Source of the DNA: JBCCIM01 sp965263205
GTDB taxonomy: Bacteria > Bacteroidota > Rhodothermia > Rhodothermales > JAHQVL01
Direction: 5' to 3'
Length of the DNA stretch: 64,000 bases
Assembly: GCA_965263205.1 (NCBI GenBank)
Contig: CBDHHF010000001.1
Location: 124,001 to 188,000, forward strand
Both the position numbers and the translations under genes were made by a program. Below are positions 55,670 through 63,801 of the stretch, in pieces. Under the pieces are notes generated by a model, which saw only the letters and a list, made by a program, of their open reading frames with translations, was not told where the DNA came from and did not search any database. Numbering within the stretch: position 1 is the stretch's first letter; every line of letters starts with the position of its first letter.

Positions 55670-56236
55670 ATGAAGTATATACAAGGATTAGCGTTATTTT
55701 TACCTGTTCGCCGGCAATGTATAGTTGGGTTGTTCGGGATATGCGTTTGGGTCTTTGCGCAAGTCCAGTGGGTACAGGCTCAGAATACGCCGGCTTCTGA
55801 TTCGGTCCGGGTAGATGAGCGAAGCTACGCAGCAGATTCCTCGGCGATCATGCAGGCAATTGCGGTATTCTTTGACGGACTCGCTGCTAAAGATTCAACG
55901 GCGATGCTTTCCGTATCTGATCCAGGCATGCGGGTAGTGCTAACCTCCACAAAAGCAGATGGTGATCCACTCATGCGCGCCATTCCGATAGGTGATTTTG
56001 TGGCTTTCGTTGTGGGTCAGCAGGATACTCCCATGCGCGAAACCTACTGGGCGCCCGAGGTCAAGGTCCACGATAACCTGGCTACAGTTTGGATCGAGTA
56101 CAACTTCTATTTTAACGACACACTCGATCATTGTGGTGAGGATACGTTTCAATTCTTCAGGAGTGCAGCTGGCTGGAAAATCATTGCACTTGCTGATACC
56201 CAGCGTAGAGATGGGTGTGTGCCTGAAGCAGAGTAA
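55670..56236 (+). CDS. NTF2/SnoaL-like exported protein
   Basis: The 188-residue protein has a signal peptide (residues about 12-38) and an NTF2-like fold (AIAVFFDGLAAKDSTAML ... VHDNLATVWIEYNFYF ... FRSAAGWKIIALADT). Such domains bind small ligands or act in diverse enzymes. The role here is not known. Confidence 0.78.
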   Translation: MKYIQGLALFLPVRRQCIVGLFGICVWVFAQVQWVQAQNTPASDSVRVDERSYAADSSAIMQAIAVFFDGLAAKDSTAMLSVSDPGMRVVLTSTKADGDPLMRAIPIGDFVAFVVGQQDTPMRETYWAPEVKVHDNLATVWIEYNFYFNDTLDHCGEDTFQFFRSAAGWKIIALADTQRRDGCVPEAE

Positions 56237-56654
56237 CCTGCTTTGAGTCCGTCTCGTAGGGGATGGCAAAAGGATCGGCCGGCAGGAAAGAATTGCCTGG
56301 CTGGAGCACAGGACGCCTGCTGAATAAGCTTTATCAAATTGTGAAAAGTGATGGTTTTTGCGTCCCGTGCACTTGTCCAAGGGTTGTGTCTCGTACCTTT
56401 GTAACAGGACCTGGTTAAGGTGTCACTTATTTTTAGGGCGTTCCCATGCTCTTTCAATACAAAAGTAACAAACCTTGATACCTGGATTGCTTACTTTATG
56501 GGCCGCTTAAGCTTCAAAGCGGCATGGCGCTGGCTCTACAGCAGGGGTCGTGCTCTACGCCGCTTGTGTCGTGCTGGGGAGCAAGACTAACATTCGATAG
56601 CCGGGACGGGTGTACACGCTTCCTGGTCACCCCAAATCTCTACCTTTTCAATTT
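56237..56654. other. Intergenic region upstream of pgi-tal
   Basis: About 418 bases without a supported gene. A hairpin (GCCGCTT 56502-56508 with AAGCGGC 56517-56523) has no T-run. TTG at 56475 and TACTTTAT at 56492 form a weak promoter candidate. Confidence 0.4.
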
Positions 56655-59306
56655 ATGAGCGAACTGACAAACTCAGCTGCCTGGAAGGCGCTGGAGCAGC
56701 ATCGTGCGTCGATGGAAGACGTTACGATAAAGGATCTGTTTGAGGCTGAAGCAAACCGGTTTGATGCATTTAGCAAAACCTTTGCCGATACGTTGTTCGA
56801 TTTCTCGAAACACCGCATCACTAGCGAAACAATCGCGTTGCTGATCGATCTTGCAAAACAGGCCCAGCTGCCGGCGTTTATTGACAAGATGTTTAGCGGA
56901 GAACGCATCAACTTTACCGAAGATCGTCCGGTACTCCACGTTGCATTGCGTAACCGGAGCAACCGCCCGATTCATGTTGATGGTGAAGATGTGATGCCCG
57001 GTGTCAACGCGGTGCTCGCTAAGATGCGCACGTTCGCCGAAGGCGTTCGTTCGGGAGACCGCACGGGCTACACGGGCCGGCGCTTCACAGACATCGTGAA
57101 CATCGGTATTGGTGGTTCAGACCTTGGCCCTGTGATGGTTACTGAGGCGCTCAAGCCGTGGTGGCAAGAAGGGCTGAACGTGCATTATGTGTCGAATATT
57201 GATGGGACTCACGTCGCAGAAACGCTGCGTCATCTGGATCCAGAAACGACGCTTTTCCTGGTGGCTTCCAAAACCTTCACCACGCAGGAGACCATTACAA
57301 ATGCAACCACGGCACGCACCTGGCTGCTCGATGCCTTGAAAGACGATGCCGCCGTGGCATCACACTTTGTGGCGCTCTCGACAAACGCAACGGAAGTTGC
57401 GCGGTTTGGCATTGATGTCAACAATATGTTCGAGTTTTGGGACTGGGTAGGCGGGCGTTACTCGCTCTGGTCAGCCATCGGACTTTCTATCGCCATTGTC
57501 ATTGGCCCTGATGCATTTGAAGAACTTCTTGCCGGCGCGCACGAAGCAGACGAGCATTTCCGAACAGCTGCTTTTGAAGACAATCTTCCGGTTTGGATGG
57601 CCCTCATTGGCATCTGGTACCACAACTTCTTCGATGCCGACACGCACGCCATTCTACCGTACGATCAGTATTTGCATCGATTTGCCGCTTATTTCCAGCA
57701 GGGCGATATGGAAAGCAACGGGAAATGGGTCAATCGTCAGGGAGAAGCGATTCGCGATTATACAACGGGTCCTATTATTTGGGGTGAACCTGGTACAAAC
57801 GGTCAGCATGCGTTTTACCAGCTCATTCACCAGGGGACACGCCTGATTCCTTGCGACTTTATTGCACCTGTGCATAGCAACAATCCAACGGGCCGGCACC
57901 ACGACATTCTCATGGCAAACTTCTTTGCCCAGACGGAAGCGCTGATGCTGGGTAAAACGCCTGAGGCTGTGAAGGTAGAGCTTGCGGCAATGGGCAAGGG
58001 CGACCGGGTGGATCTGGTGTCACACCGTACGTTTGAAGGCAACCGCCCGACAACTTCAATTTTACTCGACCGCATTACCCCGCGTTCTTTGGGCCGGCTG
58101 ATTGCCTGCTACGAGCACAAGATTTTTGTGCAGGGCATTATCTGGAATATCAACAGTTTTGACCAGTGGGGCGTTGAACTCGGCAAGCAGCTTGCTAAAA
58201 CCATTCTCGGCGAACTTGAGGCCGGCGACGTGGTAGCAAGTCATGACGGTTCGACCAATGCGTTGATCAATCATTACAAAAATAAAAGAAAGCAACATAC
58301 ATCCATGAGCAGCTCACTTTATGACCAGCTGGCCAGCATGACCGTAGTCGTAGCTGACACCGGCGACATTAACTCGATCAAGACCTTCCGTCCGCAAGAT
58401 GCAACAACCAACCCGTCTCTGATTGCCAAAGCGGCGCAGATGGAAGAGTATGCTGAGTTAATCGACGAAGCGCTCCGCCAGTCGCATGACGAAGTAGGCG
58501 GCGATACCAAAAAGGTGGTAGCCCGTGCAGTAGATCGCCTGGCTGTAGAGTTTGGCAAGCACATCCTCGAAGTGATTGATGGCCGCGTTTCTACAGAAGT
58601 TGACGCCCGGCTTTCTTTTGATATGGAAGGCACTATCGCGAAAGCGCGTGAAATCATCGGATTTTACGAAGAAGTTGGTATTTCTCGCGAGCGTATTCTG
58701 ATTAAAATTGCCTCTACCTGGGAAGGTATCCGCGCGGCAGAAGTGCTCGAAAAAGAAGGCATCCATTGCAACCTGACGTTGCTCTTTGGTCTGCATCAGG
58801 CCATCGCCTGTGCTGAGGCCGGCATTACGCTGATCTCCCCGTTTGTAGGCCGTATCCTCGACTGGTACAAGAAAGACACGGGTCGCGATAGCTACCCTGC
58901 AGCTGAAGACCCAGGCGTACTTTCGGTTACGGAGATCTATAATTACTTCAAGAAGTTCGGCTACGAAACCGAAGTGATGGGTGCAAGCTTCCGTAACCTC
59001 GGCGAAATCCTTGAACTGGCCGGCTGCGACCTGCTGACCATCTCTCCAAAATTCCTCGCAGAACTGAAAGAGACCGAAGGCCAGCTTGCACGCAAATTGG
59101 AGCCGGAAGGACCAAAGTCACTCGACATCGAAAAGATCAACGTGACCAAAGAAGTATTCGACGAAATGCACGCTGCCAACCGCATGGCAACCGACAAGTT
59201 GCAGGAAGGCATTGATGGCTTCTCGAAAGCACTCGAGTCACTCGAAGACCAGCTGGAAGCACGCCTCGGCGAACTCGCCCTCGGTGGCGAGACCGTTGGT
59301 GCCTAA
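56655..59306 (+). CDS. pgi-tal: Fused glucose-6-phosphate isomerase and transaldolase
   Basis: The 883-residue frame joins two full-length enzymes. Residues 1-550 are glucose-6-phosphate isomerase (NIGIGGSDLGP near 153, DWVGGRYSLWSAIGLS, NGQHAFYQLIHQG). Residues 551-883 are a TalB-type transaldolase (DTGDINSIKTFRPQDATTNPSL; Schiff-base Lys about 684 in ILIKIAST). The junction is short: KNKRK, then QHTS, then the Met at 58305 that would start the transaldolase. The codon CAA at 58293 could be a mutated TAA. It links glycolysis to the pentose phosphate pathway. Fusions of these enzymes in either order are known in some bacteria; here the order is isomerase first. An assembly error cannot be excluded. 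Confidence 0.92.
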   Translation: MSELTNSAAWKALEQHRASMEDVTIKDLFEAEANRFDAFSKTFADTLFDFSKHRITSETIALLIDLAKQAQLPAFIDKMFSGERINFTEDRPVLHVALRNRSNRPIHVDGEDVMPGVNAVLAKMRTFAEGVRSGDRTGYTGRRFTDIVNIGIGGSDLGPVMVTEALKPWWQEGLNVHYVSNIDGTHVAETLRHLDPETTLFLVASKTFTTQETITNATTARTWLLDALKDDAAVASHFVALSTNATEVARFGIDVNNMFEFWDWVGGRYSLWSAIGLSIAIVIGPDAFEELLAGAHEADEHFRTAAFEDNLPVWMALIGIWYHNFFDADTHAILPYDQYLHRFAAYFQQGDMESNGKWVNRQGEAIRDYTTGPIIWGEPGTNGQHAFYQLIHQGTRLIPCDFIAPVHSNNPTGRHHDILMANFFAQTEALMLGKTPEAVKVELAAMGKGDRVDLVSHRTFEGNRPTTSILLDRITPRSLGRLIACYEHKIFVQGIIWNINSFDQWGVELGKQLAKTILGELEAGDVVASHDGSTNALINHYKNKRKQHTSMSSSLYDQLASMTVVVADTGDINSIKTFRPQDATTNPSLIAKAAQMEEYAELIDEALRQSHDEVGGDTKKVVARAVDRLAVEFGKHILEVIDGRVSTEVDARLSFDMEGTIAKAREIIGFYEEVGISRERILIKIASTWEGIRAAEVLEKEGIHCNLTLLFGLHQAIACAEAGITLISPFVGRILDWYKKDTGRDSYPAAEDPGVLSVTEIYNYFKKFGYETEVMGASFRNLGEILELAGCDLLTISPKFLAELKETEGQLARKLEPEGPKSLDIEKINVTKEVFDEMHAANRMATDKLQEGIDGFSKALESLEDQLEARLGELALGGETVGA

Positions 59307-59329
59307 GCACGCGTATAGCGAAGTTCTTA

Positions 59330-59362
59330 AGGGCCGGCAGCAACAGCTGCCGGCCTTTTTTA
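59330..59362 (+). terminator. Rho-independent terminator of pgi-tal
   Basis: GGCCGGCAGC (59332-59341) pairs with GCTGCCGGCC (59346-59355), loop AACA, followed by six T residues. Confidence 0.92.
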
Positions 59363-59364
59363 TT

Positions 59365-59399
59365 GTTGATTGTTGATTGAGGAGCGCTGAATGTTGATC
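59365..59399 (+). repeat. Left heptamer tract bounding the repeat-rich block
   Basis: Five heptamers: GTTGATT twice, GAGGAGC, GCTGAAT, GTTGATC. Reverse-complemented, GTTGATT is AATCAAC, matching the tract at 60200-60241. Confidence 0.75.
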
Positions 59400-59410
59400 T
59401 GAACCTTCCC

Positions 59411-59670
59411 ACACGTCATCCCGAGCCCCGCGAAGGATCTCTAAAGGGATACCACAGCACCCGAATCACGTCATCCTGAGCGAAGCCGAAGGATCTGTGC
59501 GAGCGCAGAGCATTGCCATACTCGCACGCCTCACTAACGCCACCTGAGCATCGGATCAAGTCCGGGATGACGAGGCGAGAGGTATGCCTCAGCGCCCAAT
59601 ACACGTCATCCTGAGACCCGCGAAGGATCTCTAAAGGGATACCACAGCACCCGAATCACGTCATCCTAAG
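59411..59670. repeat. Direct repeats of about 70 bp, 190 bp apart
   Basis: 59411-59480 and 59601-59670 agree except for three bases. Each contains two copies of a CACGTCATCC...GCGAAGGATCT-like motif, a style of dispersed repeat common in Bacteroidota. Short inverted GATCAAGTCC copies occur nearby. Confidence 0.85.
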
Positions 59671-59978
59671 CCACGCGAAGGATTTGTGCGAGCACAAAAC
59701 TGTGCTGCGTTTCCAAACCCCGCCAAGGCTTCCTGGGCCCAGGATCAAGTCCGTAATGATGCGAAGTGGAGAAGGATTGTCGTCAGGCTTACGCATTCCT
59801 GTTGAATATCGAACACCGAACCAGGGGTGTTCAGAAAAAATCTTTATCCAATGTCGGCGCTCATGGCCATACCAGCAAGAGATCCGCATCTTGTACAGCA
59901 AGCAACTGCTCTCCGGTGTAGGTTGCGTACGTTCATTTCTTTTGCTTGCCCAAAAGAAACGAACCAAAGAAAAGGGCA

Positions 59979-60089
59979 CCACCAAATAAAACGCGCGCTT
60001 TTATCTCCTTTCGCGCAGATCCTCCTGAATTTTATTCAGGAAAACGCTTCGATAAAAGCACCCACCGCGCACCGCCACGCATTTGGTGG
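59979..60089. repeat. Nested palindromic (REP-like) element
   Basis: Three nested inverted arms: CCACCAAAT (59979) with ATTTGGTGG (60081); GCTTTTATC (59997) with GATAAAAGC (60051); CCTGAAT (60024) with ATTCAGG (60034). A CTTTTG...CAAAAG inverted pair precedes it. It folds into one long hairpin and has no coding potential. Confidence 0.75.
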
Positions 60090-60199
60090 ACGTCCGCGCG
60101 CTAAATTGCTGAAAACGAAAGCATCTTCGCTAGCTACTATTTTTTTCTGAACACCCCTGACACCGAACAAGGAATTTCGAATGGCCAAGTGTACCTTCC

Positions 60200-60241
60200 A
60201 TCAACCATCAACCATCAACCATCAACCATCAACCATCAACC
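60200..60241 (+). repeat. Six perfect copies of ATCAACC directly before a transporter gene
   Basis: The tract is followed by ATC and then the TTG of the transporter frame at 60245. A good ribosome site (AAGGAA) and ATG lie at 60181, just before the tract, in a frame shifted by one relative to the transporter. Confidence 0.95.
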
Positions 60242-60244
60242 ATC

Positions 60245-61105
60245 TTGCCTTCCCTAATCACGCCAGGCGTCAGACTCATGTTGCTGGCCGCGTTGTTTTT
60301 CGCGGGCATGCAGGCGCTTGTGAAGTTAGTGGATGGGCTGCATGTCTTTGAGGTCGTGTTCTTTCGATCTGCAGTCACAGCATCACTATGCATCGCCTAT
60401 CTAAAGGCACGCAACATTCCCATGTGGGGAGAACAGAAGGGGAATTTGTTCTTGCGGGCGTTGTTTGGTGTTATCTCAATGACGCTTTTCTTCTATACCA
60501 TCCAGCTTATGCCGCTTGGGGCATCGGTATCGCTTAAGTACCTGTCGCCAGTGTTTGCGGCGATCTTTGCTGTGCCTTTTCTAAAAGAGCAGATTCGGCC
60601 GATGCAGTGGCTCTTTTTTGTCGGTGCATTTGCCGGCGTCCTGCTGTTGCGTGGATTCGACACCCGCATTGAAACACTCAGTTTGATTCTAGGGCTTATT
60701 GGTGCTGTGTTTGGAGGACTTGTGTATGTCATGATTCGCCGTATTGGCCATGCGGAGCACCCGATGGTAATCATCAATTACTTCATGGTTTTATCTAGCA
60801 TTGTGACGGGCTTAGGCATGATTCCCTTTTGGGAGATGCCGTCTTTGTTGGAATGGACGTATCTCGTTATCATTGGCATCCTTGGTTATTTTGGGCAGGT
60901 CTACATGACCAAATCGTTGCAATTGGAGATGGCAAGCCGGGTAACACCGATTAAGTATGTAGAGGTCATTTATTCTCTGATGATCGGCTTGATTTGGTTC
61001 GGAGAAGGGTATGGATTATTGAGTCTTATCGGTATCTTGCTGATCGTGGGCAGCATGTTGGCCAACCTCGCGGTAAAAGCACCTCGCCTGCGAGTTTCTT
61101 CTTGA
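60245..61105 (+). CDS. EamA/DMT-family transporter
   Basis: The 286-residue membrane protein has about ten helices in two EamA halves (for example ALFGVISMTLFFYTIQLMPLGASVSL; GASVSLKYLSPVFAAIFAVPFLKE; and the second-half GFGGLVYVMIRR region). The DMT superfamily exports metabolites or amino acids. The frame starts at TTG 60245, right after the ATCAACC tract; ATG 60278 is an alternative. Neither has a good ribosome site. Expression may depend on the upstream ATG at 60181 if one heptamer is lost. Confidence 0.85.
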   Translation: MPSLITPGVRLMLLAALFFAGMQALVKLVDGLHVFEVVFFRSAVTASLCIAYLKARNIPMWGEQKGNLFLRALFGVISMTLFFYTIQLMPLGASVSLKYLSPVFAAIFAVPFLKEQIRPMQWLFFVGAFAGVLLLRGFDTRIETLSLILGLIGAVFGGLVYVMIRRIGHAEHPMVIINYFMVLSSIVTGLGMIPFWEMPSLLEWTYLVIIGILGYFGQVYMTKSLQLEMASRVTPIKYVEVIYSLMIGLIWFGEGYGLLSLIGILLIVGSMLANLAVKAPRLRVSS

Positions 61106-61126
61106 TCTACTAACGACAACTCATTC

Positions 61127-62122
61127 ATGGCAACCCCTCAAATCGTTCCTGATACACTTCGCGCAGCTACTGTTCAATTTCAACATCATCCGGGTGACAA
61201 AGCCTACAACCTTGCCCGGATCGGTGCCTTTTGTGAACAGGCAGCCGCAGACGATGTGCGCATTCTTGCGTTTCCTGAAATGTGTATTACCGGGTACTGG
61301 CATTTACGCGATGCTGATGCAGTGCATCTTGAAAAATTGGCAGAGGTGATGCCTGATAGCGACAGCTGCCGGCAGCTACTCGCCTGGTCGCAGCAATACA
61401 ACATGGTGATTGGCGCCGGCCTTATCGAACAGGCGGCCGATGGCACGTTGTACAACACCTACGTGGTTGCGCTACCCGATGGCCGCATCGAAAAACACCG
61501 CAAATTGCACTGCTTCATCAATAAACACATGGCAAGCGGCGATGCCTTTACGGTGTTTGATACGCCCTTTGGTGTGCGTGTAGGCGTACTGATTTGTTAT
61601 GACAACAACATCATTGAGAATGCGCGTATGACCGCCTTGCATGGTGCTGATATCTTGATGGCACCGCATCAAACAGGGGGGACGGCATCCAGGAGTCCAC
61701 ATGCGATGGGTGTAATTGAGCCGGCCTTGTGGGAGAACCGCGACAACGATCCCGAAGCTATAGAAGCCGCCTTTAAAGGTGATAAAGGCCGTGGGTGGCT
61801 GTTACGCTGGTTGCCTTCCCGTGCACACGACAACGGGATGTTTATCCTGTTTAGTAACGGCGTTGGCCTGGATGACAACGAGGTGCGGACGGGTAATGCG
61901 ATGATTCTGGATTGTTACGGCCGCACGGTAGCGGAGACGTGGCAGGCGGCTGATAAGATGGTTGTTGCTGATCTAGATCTAACCCTGTTACCCCTTTGCT
62001 CAGGCCGGCGCTGGATGCGTGGCCGGCGTCCCGAGTTGTATGGCGACATTGCACGTGTGCAAGGCTCCGAAGTTGGGGCCCGCGAGGCGCGTTTCTCGGA
62101 GGCGGCTACTTCACGGTCTTGA
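61127..62122 (+). CDS. Nitrilase-superfamily carbon-nitrogen hydrolase
   Basis: The 331-residue cytosolic enzyme has the triad E51 (FPEMCITGY), K126 (KHRKLH) and C157 (LICYDNN). It belongs to the nitrilase/amidase superfamily; the exact substrate cannot be told. It starts 21 bp after the transporter gene, so the two may work together. Its end overlaps the convergent umuC by 17 bp. Confidence 0.9.
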   Translation: MATPQIVPDTLRAATVQFQHHPGDKAYNLARIGAFCEQAAADDVRILAFPEMCITGYWHLRDADAVHLEKLAEVMPDSDSCRQLLAWSQQYNMVIGAGLIEQAADGTLYNTYVVALPDGRIEKHRKLHCFINKHMASGDAFTVFDTPFGVRVGVLICYDNNIIENARMTALHGADILMAPHQTGGTASRSPHAMGVIEPALWENRDNDPEAIEAAFKGDKGRGWLLRWLPSRAHDNGMFILFSNGVGLDDNEVRTGNAMILDCYGRTVAETWQAADKMVVADLDLTLLPLCSGRRWMRGRRPELYGDIARVQGSEVGAREARFSEAATSRS

Positions 62123-63338
62123 GTTGATCCCAGCGCGTGGTGTATTTGTCGGATAACCAGGCTTGCTTCATGGTCCATGCAGGATCTGTTCCTTCTGCAG
62201 CCATTTTGATTTTGCCACGACCGTACCGGTAATTGATGGCATCGAGGGCTTGCATCAGGGACGATTCACGCACGCGGTCGCGATCTACAAAGAGGTCGAA
62301 TTGCTGGGCTTTATTGTCGATGAGTCCAGAAAGGAAAACGCCGGCCTGTTTATACCGCAAACCCGGTTTAAACAACGCATCCAGGGACGCAAACGCGTAC
62401 TCGGCAAGAAGGGGAGTATGGTCGGATGGTTCGGGTAAGAGTGCCGTGTGGCTTCGGTGGAGTCGCTCACCTTTGCTAAAGCGCCCTGTCGAAAGGAAAA
62501 CAGAGACTTGCGTGGCCAACTGCCCGTCATCCCTGATTCGGGTGCCAAGCGTGCTGCAGAAAAACGCGATCGCTTTTCGGATATCCGCAATATCAGTTAG
62601 CGGCCGTCCAAACGAACGGGTGCATGCTGCGTTTTTGCGATCTTGTGCAATATCATCCAACTCGATGCACTGCGTGCCACGCAATTCGCGCACAATGCGT
62701 TCAGCAACGACGTTAAACTTTTTCTTGATGATGATTGGCTCTTTGTCCCGCAGGTCGCGTGCTGTTTTGATGTTCATTTTGTCCATTCGGCGTGCCCAGC
62801 GGTAGCCGATGCCCCAGACATTCTTGACCGGGATGTGCGCCAACACGTTATCCCATACTGCTTGATCTGGTGCATAAACGCCTTGCCGGCGGGTGTCCTT
62901 TTTTGCGATGTAGTTGGCTGCTTTGGACAGTGTTTTGGTGGGCCCGATACCGACGGAAACGGGCAAGCCCAATTGTTGCTGCATAGCACACCGGATGGCC
63001 GTCGGGTCGATAAATGCCGGCAGGTGCACAAAGGCCTCATCGATCGAGTACTTCTCTACATCGGGGGAGAACTGCTTGAGGACGCGGTACACGCGGTCGC
63101 TCATGTCGCCATACAACTCATAGTTGGAAGACAGCACATGCACGCCGTGTTGTTTGATAAAATCCCACCATTTGAAAACTGGCGCCGTCATCGGGATACC
63201 AAGCGCCTTTGCTTCGTTAGATCGAGAAATCACACAGCCGTCATTGTTCGAAAGCACAATCACCGGCTTGCCTCGAAGCCTTGGGTCAAAAACGCGCTCG
63301 GCAGAGACATAGAAATTGTTGACGTCTACAAGGGCTAT
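62106..63338 (-). CDS. umuC: Y-family DNA polymerase subunit UmuC, start unclear
   Basis: The protein of about 410 residues matches UmuC: ALVDVNNFYVS with the catalytic Asp, GKPVIVLSNNDGCV, SSNYELYGDMSDRV and YSIDEAF with the second catalytic pair. It does translesion synthesis. No ATG, GTG or TTG lies in frame between the upstream in-frame stop and the catalytic Asp. Candidates are ATA at 63338, or a GTG further upstream after loss of one A in an A5 run. The first ordinary start (GTG at 63263) would remove the catalytic Asp. It is divergent from a UmuD-like gene and overlaps the nitrilase gene end. Confidence 0.88.
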   Translation of the reverse strand: MALVDVNNFYVSAERVFDPRLRGKPVIVLSNNDGCVISRSNEAKALGIPMTAPVFKWWDFIKQHGVHVLSSNYELYGDMSDRVYRVLKQFSPDVEKYSIDEAFVHLPAFIDPTAIRCAMQQQLGLPVSVGIGPTKTLSKAANYIAKKDTRRQGVYAPDQAVWDNVLAHIPVKNVWGIGYRWARRMDKMNIKTARDLRDKEPIIIKKKFNVVAERIVRELRGTQCIELDDIAQDRKNAACTRSFGRPLTDIADIRKAIAFFCSTLGTRIRDDGQLATQVSVFLSTGRFSKGERLHRSHTALLPEPSDHTPLLAEYAFASLDALFKPGLRYKQAGVFLSGLIDNKAQQFDLFVDRDRVRESSLMQALDAINYRYGRGKIKMAAEGTDPAWTMKQAWLSDKYTTRWDQLKTVK

Positions 63339-63380
63339 GGATTTTTGCGTGTTGATTGTCCCGTGCCACGATTACATTGA

Positions 63381-63418
63381 AACATGTGTATGCATATGTG
63401 TTAGTGTGCGACATGTTT
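63381..63418. promoter_or_regulatory. Candidate shared operator of the divergent umuC and umuD-like genes
   Basis: The region contains ACATGT near both ends, the palindrome TATGCATA and direct ATGTGT copies. It lies in the 106-bp gap between the two divergent genes, where a damage-response repressor site would be expected. No Bacteroidota LexA box is established, so this is a guess from position. Confidence 0.3.
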
Positions 63419-63444
63419 CTCATTTCTAAAATCAGCAAAAGTTT

Positions 63445-63738
63445 ATGAGTTTTCCATCGCCGGCTCGTGATTGGAAAGAAGCACCTCTCTCGCTTGATAC
63501 GCTCTGCGATATCAAAAACCCTGCAGTATTTCTCTTTCGGTATGGAGGAGAAGATCGCACGTTTGTAAAACAGCATGCCGTGCTTGTCGTCGACAAGAGT
63601 TTGAGTCCGCAGCAAAGCGACCTGGTGGTCGTTGTTGCTGGCGACGATATGGAGGTACGCCGCTTTAGCGATCTTTCGCAAGCAGGTGATTTGGCTATCG
63701 AAGGCGTTGTGACCCGCGTGCTTAACTTTATGCGTTAA
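63445..63738 (+). CDS. UmuD'-like protein without catalytic residues
   Basis: The 97-residue protein aligns by eye with E. coli UmuD from its cleavage site onward: MSFPSPARDW corresponds to GFPSPAADY just after the self-cleavage point, and VVTRVLNFMR to VVIHVVKAMR at the C-terminus. The catalytic Ser of GDSM is replaced (GEDR, D37) and the Lys of the TVKKL motif by Arg (EVRRF, R72). A middle loop of about 20 residues is missing. It looks like a permanently 'processed' UmuD'. It lies divergently 106 bp from umuC. The comparison is from memory of E. coli UmuD. Confidence 0.75.
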   Translation: MSFPSPARDWKEAPLSLDTLCDIKNPAVFLFRYGGEDRTFVKQHAVLVVDKSLSPQQSDLVVVVAGDDMEVRRFSDLSQAGDLAIEGVVTRVLNFMR

Positions 63739-63801
63739 ACGTGACGCTTTGGCCGCGTTTTTGTATATTGCTGCTATATCTCTCCTTAATCGCAACGCTT
63801 T

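Noticed and set aside
63286..63795. 169-codon minus-strand frame across the umuC/UmuD'-like boundary
   Set aside because: It runs antisense to the UmuD'-like gene and out of frame with umuC; it only matters as the frame that one lost A would join to umuC.
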